From assembly GCF_026210795.1 (NCBI RefSeq), contig NC_089439.1:3100001-3164000 (forward strand): 64,000 bases of DNA, read 5' to 3'. Source of the stretch: Rhizophagus irregularis. Lineage: Eukaryota > Glomeromycota > Glomeromycetes > Glomerales > Glomeraceae. The notes beneath the pieces were generated by a model. The model was not told the origin of the DNA and ran no database searches. It was given only the letters and a program-made list of their open reading frames with translations. Positions 24,327-37,318 of this stretch are shown in pieces. The translations under genes were made by a program, and so were the position numbers. Each line of letters opens with the position of its first letter. Position 1 is the stretch's first letter.

Positions 24327-27300
24327 TTAATTTGATGAATTCGATGAGGCAGAAGCAGATGAATATACTGAATATACTGATGTCATAGAATTTCTTCTTC
24401 CAAGACGAGACTTTGTTTTCTCAAGTTCTTTTTCAAGTCTATTAACGATAAATATGTAAAAGCGTTATTAAATAGGTAATAAATACGCTAAAATAAAATA
24501 AAATAAAAATAAATTGACCAAACACGTACTACATTAATTACCTAACAATTCTTTCTTTTGCTTCATGAGCTTCACGTTCTGCGCGTTTCTTACTTAATTG
24601 CAAAGAACTTTCAGAACTTTGCTAATTACGATATATTTTAAATAAAACCATTTAATACAAAACCAATCTTATATTCAAAACCTCAAAATAAAATTAATTA
24701 GTAAGCTTACCATTTCTTCAATAGTTTCTCTCAACTTTCCAACCTTTTGTTCATATTTGCAAATTTCCTGTTCAAATCTTAGTTTTGACTTATCATTTTC
24801 TTCCAATTGAAATTGTAATTCACGTATAGTTCTATTAGCTTTACGTAAATTACTTATAGATTCATTCTTTTCATTTGTTTCATTATTAATTGCTAATGTC
24901 AATTCTTCAAGTCTTGTTTCAAGTCTTTTTAGATTTTTTGGTGAAGTACTTAATTTAGTTTCCAATTCAGCTACTTTAGCATTTAGTTCTGTAATCTGTT
25001 TTTCCAATATTATCTGTAATAAAAAAAAATTATAAAGTAATAGCTTCAGTAAATTAATTATTTTAATACATATATATAATAAATTATGTTTCTACCTTTG
25101 ACTTTATTAGCTCTTGGTTCTCTTCTTTTTCTTTTGCCAATTCATTTTGGGAATCCGCCAAACTAGCATCAACTTTTCTCAGTTTCTCACTTAAAGCATT
25201 AGCAGCATCTTGATGTTCTTCAACTAATTGTTTCAGATCAAAAACTTCTCTATCTAAGGCTGATAAGTTTTTCTCTGCTACATGTTTATTTTGACTAGCA
25301 TCATGGTATTGTTCATGGATTTCATCAAGTCTATCTTCAAGATTCTTTTTCAATTTTTCCAATAACATTTTTTGTGTTTCAGTTTCTTCCAATGCCATTT
25401 TTAGTTGGCTCATTTCAATTAACAAATTATTAACCTGCGTTTGAAGTTCATCATTAGAAACTGATATTTCATTATATAATTGACTTAATTCAGTAATTTG
25501 ACCTATCAATTTTTCTCTTTCACCCTCAATTAATAACGGATAACTTTCGTTATTATTAGTTAACAAATCTTTAAGTTTCAAAGATAATTTTTTATTCTCC
25601 TCTTGAAGGTTTAACATATTAACTCTATCTAATTCAATTTCCTCATTAAGTTTATTCATTTCAACTTCGTACTTTTTCCTAGTTTGTTCAAGAGTATATT
25701 GTGCATCATCAATTTCTTTTCTATATTTTTCTCGTTCTTCCTGAAAATCTTCTTGTATTCTTTGTTGAAGTAAACCAAAATCTGCAATTTCTGCAGCATC
25801 ACTTTCGGTCTTCGCTTCCAATTCTTTGATATATAATTCAAGAGATTGAACATTTTCTCGAGAAGTCTTTAATTCATTAGTAACATCTGATAATGATGTT
25901 TCAAGTTTACTAACTTGATATTTTATTGAGCCTTCAATGGTCTCAAATTTAATTCTAGAAAGTTCTGCAGCCTCAAGTTTTGATTTTATTTCATCTAACT
26001 TAATCTTATCCTTTTTTCTCTCTTGAACCTCATCTTCATATTTACTCCTCATTTCTTCAAACTTCTCTTGTAATAACTGATTGGTTTGTTCAAGCTCTAA
26101 TAATTGATCCTTTGAACCAGGTTTAGTAGAATTATATTCATCAATGTTTTCAGGCTCCTCTGTAAGTCTAATTTTCTGTATCAATTCGTCCTTCTCAAGC
26201 GACAAGGATCTTTCATTGTGAAGAAGTTCTTCAAGAGTTATCTTCTCAACTTCCAATTCTACATTAGATGACTCCAACTTCTGTTTTTCCTGTATCTCGT
26301 GCTGTACTTTTTCTTCCAATTCTTTTATACGTTCTTTCAATAGTCTAATCTGCTCATCTTTTTTACTTGGTAACATTGGCCTAATTTGGTAGTAAAGCTT
26401 CCACCAAGGATTTTGTTTGAGTTTGTTAATTGCTCGTATATTCCTTTGAATAACAAGAGCAGCGGAAGTTTTTTCTGAAAGTTTACTATAATCTTTTCGC
26501 GAAAGTTTTCCACGACAATGCGCTTGAAATCTCGTAAACACAAAAGATAATTTTGTATCTCGGACTTCTTCCAATTCAGCCAACTAGTTCCGTATAAATA
26601 ATTGGTTAAAAATGAATTTAAAATAGATCAGCTAACTTGATTCTAAGGAACAGTACATACCACGCCAGCACGAAAGAAGATTTTACTCAAACCAATACGA
26701 TATTGGTCACTCTCAAGTTGAAAGGCTTCCAACAATTTCTGTGCAGCTTCTCGTCCATTAACATAGCCATTTGGAAGAATCTTTGGAGCCAAGATTTCAT
26801 ATCTTTGCCTAAATTCAATAAAACCTAATCGGTTAGGAAATCCCGCACGACATATACGAATACCTTCTAGAACACCATTACATCTTAATTGATCTAGCAC
26901 AAGTGGTACGTTGATTTTTCCAGCCATTTTTTCATCATTAGGCACAATACAACGAACAAAATGAGGATGAGTTGAATAAAGTTGCTGCATTAATGAATGT
27001 AATTGTTCTTTATGCCTACGACCAACCGTGCGGAAAACTCCGCGTTTAACACGATTCTTTGTACCATAATCTGTAGTATCACCAAGGAAATCGGTAAAGA
27101 GTGAAGCTATATATGGCTGTGAAGAATGCGCCAAAAGTTTAGTAACATTCTCATTAAGAGGATCCTTATTCTTATTAAGCCATCCTGAAGTTGTATATTC
27201 CACTTTTGCGGCATAATGGTTGAGAATGAATCCTTGTTGAAATCGAGGTACACCATACTTTGACGATTTATTTTTCCAAATACTATGTAATTTCTCAACA

Positions 27301-29531
27301 AATGTCTTGTCACTAGCCTTTGGCATAACACATTCTTCGTCTAAACAAGCCAATATACCAACAGGCTGAAATCATAACATAATTAATATAAGAAAGATTT
27401 AAATTTTAAAAAAGTGCAATATATATTGACATACTTTAGCTTTTTCAATCAAATCAATTGTTGGTTGTAGGTCTAGTCCGAAATCAATAAAATTCCATTC
27501 AATATTTTCGAGTTTGTATTGTTCTTGTTCCAATACAAACATATGTTGATTGAAAAATTGCTGTAATTTTTCGTTGGTATAGTTGATACATAATTGTTCA
27601 AATCCATTTGTCTGCAATAATTAAATAAAAATAAATTTGTAAAACTTTCAAAGTAAAAAAAAAAATGCATATGCATATATATATTAAAAACCAACTTTGA
27701 ATATTTCAAAACCAGCAATGTCTAGAACTCCGATAAAATAAGCTTTATTTGATGGCGTATCAATTGCTTTATTAATTCTTTCAACCAATGCACCAAAGCT
27801 TCTCTCATATAATGCCTTTGCCAAAGCCTCAATTGAATACAAAACTTGTTCCTTAGTTCTAGCTTGAGCAACCCACTCGCGACCCGCCTTTACTTGAGGC
27901 CTAATAAGTCCTTTTATAAAAGCCTCTGTTGGAATACCCAATACATGACATACTTTTTCAGCTGCAGAAGTGTCCGAAATATAAGCTTGATCGTCTCTTC
28001 CGGAAGTTACATTAATATTTCCGAGATGAAGAACAGATGCTATTATACGAAAAAGGTCAATTTGTTCATCTTGTGAAATACCAACAACATTCATGGCGTT
28101 CTATAAATAGTTAAATGCATTAGTAAAACAATAATTAAATTATTTTAATATAAATATTATACAAACCAAGAGTATTTCGAATTCAGCAGTATCATCCACA
28201 CCATCAATATTTTTTTTTGAATGTTTTGTGAACCTATAATCATCCAATGAACCATCCAATAGAAATTTATCTACGTAGAGATGTGAGTAAATAAATTATT
28301 TACATTTTAATTATCGTAATTTAAGTGACATACCTTTAATTGTGGGTGAAGCTCCTTTCAACAACTGATAAAATATATGAAAATTTCGTTCCTCAGGCGT
28401 CTGATAAGTTACACGTGACTTTTCCAATAAATATCGTTCGATATTCGCACCAGAAATTTGACCAGCCGAACTGAATTCAATACGAATAAATTTACCCTGT
28501 ACCAAGAAATTGAATTATAAACAATTCTAATTAAAACGGAATATACATATATTATCAAAATGAAAACTTACAAAACGAGAGGAGTTGTTATTTCGAATTG
28601 TTTGAGCATTTCCAAAAGCTTCCAATATCGGATTGGCTTGTAGGATTTGTTGTTCGAGTAGTCCATACTTCTTAGTGTTAGCGCTATCACTGGCTATTGT
28701 CGCTATATACTGAATAACCTTTTTCGTATTTTCAGTTTTTCCTGCACCAGATTCACCACTATATATATATATAATATTAAATGATGACAAAGATCACTAG
28801 ATATATAAAAGAAAAGTACTCACGTTATAAGAATAGATTGATTTTCACGCTCTTGTAACATGTCATGATAAGCTGCGTCAGCGACTGCGTAAATATGAGG
28901 CGGCATTTCGTACCGTCGTTTATTTTTATAGGATCGTATTATCTCATCCGTGTATATTGGGAGCGGGTGATATGGATTGACGGCAACCAAAAAAAGCCCT
29001 GAATATGTCTATTTATGGACATAGATGCGTTAGCGCTATCCGAAATAATAGATTGATTTATATTATAACTTACATATATCATATCAGATAAATATCGTAA
29101 TCGAAGGTTATGAACTACAGATGATTCATTTAAATGTGTTAAGTCAGCCATGTCTTCCACCTTATCAAATTTAGGTGGATTCATTTTTTCTGTTTCGTTC
29201 ACATTAACAACACGGGACTAAATTATAATTAAGTAAAAAATATAATAAATATAACAATTCATTGAAAAATAGTTGTTAGAGCGAAATAAATCATTGGATT
29301 TACCGAATTATCATTAAAGTGGACTTCCACTTTTTCGCCCATTTCCTTCGTTATGTAACCGGCGATATATCCCGCTTCTTTATCCTCGACCCAAACCCAT
29401 TTTTTTTCATTGAAAGCAGCATGGGCTACGACGTCAACTACTCCTGCACCACGAGAACTGGTTGAAAATCGTCGAAAAACTTCTCCGCCGGGCAAATATG
29501 TAGAACTTTTTCGTGAATTTTGTGTCGTCAT
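24327..29531 (-). CDS. myo2: Class II (conventional) myosin heavy chain
   Basis: Thirteen exons give 1426 aa: 29531..29304, 29217..29074, 29008..28824, 28758..28572, 28496..28334, 28270..28167, 28100..27696, 27611..27435, 27365..26661, 26583..25096, 25013..24711, 24621..24542 and 24438..24327. Order: SH3-like N-terminus (about 30-80); motor with P-loop GESGAGKT (187-194), switch I NNNSSRF (242-248), switch II LDIAGFE (463-469) and SH helix [20 protein letters not shown]; one IQ motif (about 780-795); WWKL at 826-829, typical of class II; then coiled coil to about 1395 and a Ser-rich end. It is an actin motor. Yeast counterparts (S. pombe Myo2, S. cerevisiae Myo1) drive the contractile ring. 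The tail is shorter than in animal myosin II but similar to fission yeast. Introns are 63-103 bp; donors GTTGGT, GTTTGT and GTAGAA are atypical but frame-consistent. All P-loop and switch residues are present. Confidence 0.95.
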
Positions 29532-31016
29532 TGATAAGTGAAATATATATATGATAAGTGAAATATATATATAACAAGAGGATATTTTTCTTTTCTTTAA
29601 ACGGTTAAATATAATCGTGGTTTACACAACAAGAAGGAAATTGCAAAAAACCAAAGGGGTAAGAATAATGACTTCAAAGACGGAAAATTTGTAAAAAAAG
29701 TTATTTATTTATAGATTTTGATTATAGGTATATTCCTAAGGGGGTTTGTTTATTATCATAAGATCCTTGCCATATTTGTGGAATTTAGAACACTTGGTCA
29801 GGACTCAGGAGAACTATGACGTACTGGACTTTCCTCTCCACGCGTTTTTATAACACTTTAAATTTCAACACCCGACTTTGAAGAATATTCTTAATTCTTT
29901 TTATTATAAAATATAATATGTTTATAACAAATATAACAAATATAACAAATATAATAACAAATATATCAGATGTGAATGAACTTTTTTTTTTGTATAACAG
30001 AGAGGTTATAGCATTCATTTTCACTGATTTTCCATAAATAAAAATTCGAATCTCGAATATTCTGAATAATCACGTCACAGTCGTCACACGTTAATCTTCC
30101 TTTTTATAAAGTTATACGCTATTTAAATCATAATAGCATCCATATGGTTTCCATTTTATCATCGGCATTGTTAATCTTTCTAGCCTATTTGGAAACTAGT
30201 ATGAATAATGATTAAAATTAGAATATAGGGCTGGCATAATATGGTCCAGCTGGCATTAAGTGTGGCGCACGATGAGTGACAAATAAATTTCGCTTAACTT
30301 CAAAATCAAAAATAGGTAGAGCGTAAAGGGTGTGAAACGGTGTTACGCAAATACACCTTATACGGTTACGCAGGGGAAAATTGCACTTTTAATGAAATGC
30401 CGCCAAGTTTATCCAAAGCCATTAACGGTTTTCTTTTTTTTTGAATATCATGTTAGGTAAACCGTGAATATTTAAAAAATATACTTATCACTCTCAAAGG
30501 TACGAAATAATTTTAAGTTTTATACGTAAAATTGTCTTTATTAAAAGGTTTCGCCCTGCATTATTTCTTACTGAAATATTCATACTTAGTTATAATAAAT
30601 TAACTTTATGGACGGCAGATAAAATTTATTATATTAATATAGGAATATATTAAGAGGTATGTTTCGATTTTGACTTTTATAATTGAATATCTCGATTAGG
30701 GGATCATATAATATCGAATTTATTTATGGATTCAAAGTTTAATTTTTGAATCTTACGGGTCTCGAAGAAAAATTTTGGGAATGATCCTAGAGTTTTTTAT
30801 GTTCAATTTGTAGGATTATGTTTAATGACATTTTTTTCGCGTAATTTTTATTATAATGAACTATTTACAATTTCATAATTTTTTATTATTTTAATTTAGC
30901 TCTTTACTTATGGTCTTTTCCAGTAATCATAATACTTAAATAAAAAAAAATTAATCATCTTATGATATATTAAATCTAATAATAATAATTATAATTTATC
31001 AGTTAATCATTGCAAC
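29532..31016. promoter_or_regulatory. Shared upstream region of myosin and MDM1-like genes
   Basis: The two genes are divergent, so this 1485-bp gap must hold both promoters. A patch at 30220-30420 is GC-richer than the rest, with repeated TTACGCA-type words (GTTACGCAAATACACC, GGTTACGCAGG). No TATA box or binding site can be assigned. Confidence 0.5.
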
Positions 31017-34000
31017 ATGATATCCGAATCATTATCAGATCATATTGATCAAAATACATTAATTAAAGACTTGGATGTTGTAAATAGCCAGGAAAATGAA
31101 CTTAATAAGACGCCGGAAGTAAATAACAATAACTTAAAATTTGAAAAAAATGATAATGAAAGCGATACTTCATCAGAAAAACAGTCCGATAAAGCAAAAA
31201 CCAAAACAATTAATGTAATCTCAACTCTACAAGATAAAAGTATAGTTTCCGAAAATGTAATGCAACCAACTTTATCATCTAGTATGGGACCAGTAGAATT
31301 ATTCCAATATTTTGTTTCATCAACACCAAGAATGCTTTTTATATTATATTTACTTATTATTTTCACTTGGAGTTATTTACAAAGATCTCCTTTACTATTA
31401 CTTGTTCTTGGTGTAGCATTCGGTTATATGCTTAGGGCAAATACAGTTACAAATGAAATAAAGGAAAAAATCGTTATGGTAAAAGACACAAATATATCGA
31501 GGAATTTAAGTTCAGAGGTAAATTTTAGAGATAACTTTGTATTTGAATATTTATTATATTACTATCTAATATGTATATGTATTTTTTTTAATTGAAGGCC
31601 TTAAAATCAGCAGAAAAAGTTAAGATGACAGAGCTAGCAATTACAGCTAATATCGATAAATCTTTAGATAAAGTGTTTAAATATATTATACGTGATATAG
31701 TGGACTTCTATTATAGTCCAATAAATCCTAACGAATGTCCAGAATTTTCAAATCAAGTTAGAAATGCTATGAATGTAATGGCAATGAATTTATCTTTATG
31801 TTTCCAAAATTTAGATAAAGTAGAATTAGGCGTTATGTCGAGCTTTGCAATTTCAAACACATTTATAGTTCATTTGGTATGTATATAACTCTTGTTGCGT
31901 ATATTAATTTGTCATCTAGATATTAATAAATTAATTATTATCATCATCATTATTTAGCGAGAATATAGAAAATTTATAGTGACAAATACACCTTTAAGTG
32001 TCTATTGTAGCCAAAATGAATCTTCTGTTCTTACACAGTCAACAAATAGAGTAGCACAAGCACAAATCCTTCGTTCAGTATCTCATTTGATGCTTATAAG
32101 ACTATTACCTTCATCAGAAATTCATAGTCATATTTTAATGACCTTTTTATCTGATTTGTGGGCCAATCTAATTTTTCAAGCAACACTCAATACTATTTGT
32201 GACCCTGACTGGATTAATCGTACCATTGTTGAATATCTAACGGATATCTCTCCAATAGATGCAATTGATGAGCACGAAGCTACTCTATTCCATGAATTGG
32301 CAAATTCGATAGAAGCGGCTGAATTAGCTGAAAAATTAGAACAACAACAACCTTCTGATTCATCTAACTTTGTAAACCCCGCACCTACAGTACCTCATGA
32401 GTCTTCAGGTGAAAATCGGACGTCTATTTCGAGTAATGGTTCAACGACTACTCAACTAAATCAATCATTAGCTACACTAATGCAAAAAAATTTGTCTGCT
32501 GATTCTAAAACAGAAATCAGCAATGAACCAATAGAATCAGTTGAAGAAAATCATGCAGAATCTAAAAATGAAATTACAGTTAAGGAAAACGTTTCACCAG
32601 CGGTATCTCCTACAGTTTCTCCTACAGTTTCTCCTACAGTTTCTCCTAATTGCTTATTTTCGCGGTCCAATAAATCAATTAATTTACAAAATATTTTAAA
32701 TAATCGGGGAGAAACTTTTGCGGAATTTATGGCTTTTCTAGAGGAAAGAGAATCGGCCAATTTACTAAGGTTTTGGCTTCAGGCAGATTCATTTCGGAAA
32801 ATAGCAACTCAAGAAGTTGATGTTAATCTGATTCAAGAGGATGCTTTAGGAATATTTAAAACTTATTTTGGTAATACCGCAACATATCATGTAGTTGTTG
32901 TTGAAGAGGGATTGGTTGAACAATGTGTTACGGAGATATTGAAAGCACCGTCAAGTAATTGTTTTATGATGTTACAAGAATACGTTTTTGTCGTTTTGGA
33001 GAGAAATTATTTTGATGATTTCATAAAATCTATGAAAACTCAGGGTGAAGACATGAGTTTCTTGATTAAAGATGAACACCCACCTGATAAATCAAGCTCC
33101 TTATCGGAAGAAACATCAATTGAAGAAAAGGTTTTAAACCGACCAAACACATTGGGTGATTCCGTTTTATCTTCAACTTCGGAATTCCTTGATAATAGTT
33201 TACCTAGGGAAAATGATTCTGAACATTTGCAAGCCAATCCAAGAAGACGATCTATGTCTTGGTCAAATGGCATATCGGTTGAGGCTCTGGGAGAATTGAC
33301 TAAAAATATTTCTGAAAATTCCGATGCAAAGCCTTATGAAGTTGACGACACGACGGAGAGTAATCGCGAATTATTAATTGACCAATCAAAACCTCCGATG
33401 ATGGATTTAACGGGAATACGTATAAGAATGACTGAAGTTTCTGAGGCGCCGAATAAGTATATTGTTTTAACAAAATCTTTAGGTTATATGATTGAAGTTG
33501 AGCAACCTGGATCAACAGGATGGATTATGACACGAAGTTATACAGATTTTGAAAAAATGCATCAATCTTTAGTACAAGCTTTTCCTAAAGTCGATAAAGT
33601 GACAATGCCTCGGCTAAAGTTTAAAAAAAATCATGAGGCTTGCGAAGCATTAGAAAGATATTTGAATATTTTACTAAGTGATGTTATACTTTGTGAAAGT
33701 GATGCTTTACAAAAGTTTATGAAAAGAGATGGGTTACCAAAAAAGAACTCGGAGATGCCTAATTTGAAAAAAACAAGAGGATTGTCAATCTTATCAGCAA
33801 AATCTATGTCTATGGTGAATCTTTTAACTAATAATAGCGATTCAAAGAATCAACATGATAAACGGAATCAAAGTTATGATGAAGCATTTTTACCGAAAAA
33901 ATCCTCCGAGATATTAAGGTCATCGGAAGCAGCTTTTAAGAAAATTTCCGACTTTTTACCAAGAATTTCCACAGAATTATCAAAGATTCCTGAAGAATTA

Positions 34001-34723
34001 TATGGAAAGAATTCGTCTTCTACAATGGTTACACAACCCAGCATCGAAACAGTTAATTCAACAGCATGGGGATCTAATCGAACCACCCCAACATCTACAA
34101 GTGAAAGTGATACATCTTCAATTGTTATGGTGGATGCTCCTTCAAATCGATCTTCAATTGCAGATAATGATGCTACATCAGACTCAGATGATACAAATTT
34201 AATATCAAAACATCGAGTAAGACCAAATAAACAATTAACAGGTCAAGATATTGATCTTTTAATTGATACAATTTTTGCCGTAGTCGAAGAAATATTTGAT
34301 TTATCAGTTAAATCTCAGTGGCATCTTCGTAGGACTGTATTATCAGTTCTAAGAGAGGTTGTTAGAAGATCATATACGGAAGCAATTAAAACTTCATTTT
34401 TAATGTATATTGATACTTTATCCACTGAAGAAAAGGTGACATCTATAATTGACAATTTTACAAATTCGTTTTGGCCAAATGGCACTTGGACAGGAACATC
34501 ATCTTTACGCACTGAAGAAGAGAAATTAAAAACAAAAGAGGAAGTAAAAAAATTACTTTTACAAAAAGTTGTACCAAGTTCAATAAAACAAGTTATGGGA
34601 TTTGAAAATTCTCGGATTATGATTGGTAGATTAGTTGATGGATTTTTAGCTGAAAAAGAAGTTATTAGGGGTATGGGTGTTAATATATTGGAAAGTATTA
34701 TAAAACTTATTATTGCTGAATAA
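31017..34723 (+). CDS. MDM1: Mdm1/SNX13-14-25-type sorting nexin (PXA-RGS-PX-nexin C)
   Basis: Three exons, 31017..31517, 31598..31876 and 31958..34723, give 1181 aa. Order: acidic N-terminus; a hydrophobic double span at about 103-141; PXA domain (about 168-360, spanning both introns); RGS-like domain (about 500-630, with ETFAEFMAFLEERESANLLR); PX domain (about 742-860, SYTDFEKMHQSLVQAFPK) for phosphoinositides; nexin C-terminal domain (about 1020-1170). This is the layout of yeast Mdm1 and animal SNX13/14/25, ER-anchored proteins that tether ER to vacuole/endolysosome and lipid droplets. The linker carries four near-identical SPTV repeats from a 12-bp coding minisatellite (about 32608-32645). 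The RGS-like domain in this family need not have GAP activity. Confidence 0.92.
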
Positions 34724-34773
34724 TTTAGTCTTTTTTAATGTAGATAAATTTAAGAATGTTAAGTATACATATA

Positions 34774-34894
<121 letters not shown>

Positions 34895-36329
34895 TTTATT
34901 AGAATTAGAATATAATCAAGTTATAGTATTTCAGTTTGGCCTTTATTAGTTTATAATTTACTTACTTTGAAATTAATCAAAATATTCATTTAAAATATAT
35001 TTAAATTAGAATGGGATGAATTTATAATCTAGTAATATCAAAGTTTAAACTATTATAACTATTATAATTACCTTAATAGTATGGCCAATTTTATAATTAT
35101 TATCAGATATTAATAAAAAGAAAATTATTTTAATTTTTTTCAGTAAAATAAATAAAAACTATTATATTAATACTTTTATAAATATTATATGATAAATATC
35201 TTTTAATATCAATTTTAGCAAATATAGTTTAAATATGCTTTTAATAAAAAAAAAATTCAACAAATTAAATTTAATATAATTTAAAAGTAAAATTTTAATT
35301 ATAGAAAATTTCTTAAATTATACTAGGTATTCATATCTTTTCCAGTAATACTAACAAATTTCTACTTCACATAACTTAAAAATATTTATTACTATTATTA
35401 CATCCATAACATTTTTACTATTTATATTTATTTAAAAGACAGTTTTTTTTATCTTCCAAAATTATTTTTTTTTACATCTTTTTAAATATCACTAGTCATG
35501 TAAAAGTAGAATTTTAATTATAAAATTATTGGTATAATAATAGTAAATAAATGCTTATACATATATCATGTGATTAAAAAGTTATATAAAAAAATTTTTA
35601 ATAAATATAATTTTTAAAATATACAGTATATGTATTTTTATTTATTCTATAAATTTATATTACATTTATTTGTTTTTATTTTTTCCTTTCAAATTTAACT
35701 TATAATATATAATTCATGAATAGTAAAATTGGTTTAAATAATACCAAATAAAATGGAGTGATACAAAAAGTTGATTGGTGACTGATTGATGCCTGATTTT
35801 TCACTTTTTGACTTGTGTAAATTTGATGCTACTAAAATATTAAGACGATTTTAATGTTCATTAGGAATGAAATTTACCAGAGGGTTATATTTTACCAGAA
35901 GTAAATTTCACTAGATAAAATTATAAAATTTCACCATATTATGTGACTACAAATTTTATTAAAAAAATTTCTTTAATGAATAAAACTGAGTACAAACTTG
36001 CAAAATTTTATTAACAAAAAGTTTTTTTTAAATTATAGAAAATTTAACTTTAATTAATCCTACACACTATTTCCATCACTATTTATTCCAATAATTTTTG
36101 CTTATTGTAATACACTCCTTTATAATGTAATTAAAATTATCAATTAATAATAATGCGCATTATTATAAAATTTTATAAATAAACAAGAGAGTAAAATGGA
36201 TAATAGAAGATAGATAAAAAGAAATAAAATAAATGATAAAAAAAAAATGAAATAAATAACAAAAATTAAAGGAAAAAATAGTAGCAAAAAATGAAAAAAA
36301 TGATGTAAAAAATAGGGAGTGAAATGAAT
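34895..36329. other. AT-rich intergenic DNA
   Basis: No gene. TGAAATTTACCAG at 35868-35880 is the exact inverse of CTGGTAAATTTCA at 37443-37455 and may mark the ends of a decayed larger element enclosing the minisatellite and the foldback MITE. Confidence 0.4.
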
Positions 36330-36850
36330 GATAAAAAACTATATAGAAGTGGAAAAAATAATGAAAAAAAATAGGTGCAAAAGTGATGCGTGATGAAAAA
36401 TGACATAGAAGTAAAAATGATGATTGATATTGGCATGAAAGTAAAAATGATGATGGAAATAGGCATGGGAGCGAAAGTGATGATGAAAAATCAGTGTAGA
36501 AGCAAAAACAATAACAAAAATTGGCATAGGAGTGAAAGGGATAATTGAAATCAGCATGAAAACAAAAGTGATAACAGAAATTGGTATAGAAGTGAAAGTG
36601 ATGATGAAAATTGATATGGAAGCAAAAGTAATGACAAAAATTGGCATGAGAGCGAAAGTAATGATAAAAATTAGTGTTGGAGTAGAAATGATAACGAAAA
36701 ATAGCATAGATGTAAAAATAATAATAGAATTCGGTATGGGAGTAAAAAATGATAATGGAAATTGGCATAAGAGCAAAAATGATAATGTCAAATAATATAT
36801 ATGCAGAATGATAATAGAAATCGGTATAGAAGCAAAAGGGATGATAGGAA
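36330..36850. repeat. 30-bp minisatellite (about 15-17 copies)
   Basis: Imperfect units of exactly 30 bp, of the form GGAGTGAAAGTGATGATGAA then AATTGGCATA. The period is divisible by three, so several frames on both strands stay open for 60-200 codons and encode decapeptide repeats. These ORFs are a by-product of the repeat, not evidence of a gene. Confidence 0.9.
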
Positions 36851-37010
36851 ATAAAGGAAATAATATAGAAAATGAAAAGGAAACAAATAGGAAAAAAAAG
36901 GAATAAAAAGATTATAGAAAAAAAGAATACTGATTAGTATCATTTTAGTAACAGAAAACAATTGAATAAAACAGTAAAAGGATGAGTTCTACCTTAAATT
37001 CCCTGAAGTC

Positions 37011-37318
37011 ATTTAAATAGGATCCCAGACATCTCTTATAGAACTTACAACTGACTTTTTGCCAAAAAAGGCCCAATTTGCTCTTTTTTATTTTCCGTTT
37101 TTGCGATTATCTCAGTATCCAGTAATCTGATTCATGCAGAATATTTTTATTTTGTAGAGCTCAATGAGAACTATAAAACAAAAAAAAAATTCATACAAAT
37201 TAGACTACTGGATGCTGAGATAATCGCAAAAAACTGATTTTTTTTTGTGAAATTTAGGTCAATCTGCGAAAAAGTTGCCACTGAGTTGTATATGTAATGT
37301 CTGGGGTTCTACTTAAAT
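37011..37318. mobile_element. Foldback MITE (308 bp)
   Basis: Nearly the whole segment is an imperfect palindrome. The outer arm ATTTAAATAGGATCCCAGAC (37011) mirrors ATTTAAGTAGAACCCCAGAC read from 37318. The inner arms TTGCGATTATCTCAGTATCC (37101-37120) and GGATGCTGAGATAATCGCAA (37210-37229) pair with one mismatch. The loop is about 70 bp. No clear target duplication was found. Confidence 0.8.

Noticed and set aside
25656-26543. Short minus-strand ORFs inside the myosin tail
   Set aside because: Other-frame shadows of the coiled-coil exon.
36163-36795. Long ORFs on both strands (up to 201 codons)
   Set aside because: Produced by a 30-bp minisatellite whose period is divisible by three; composition is a pure repeat.
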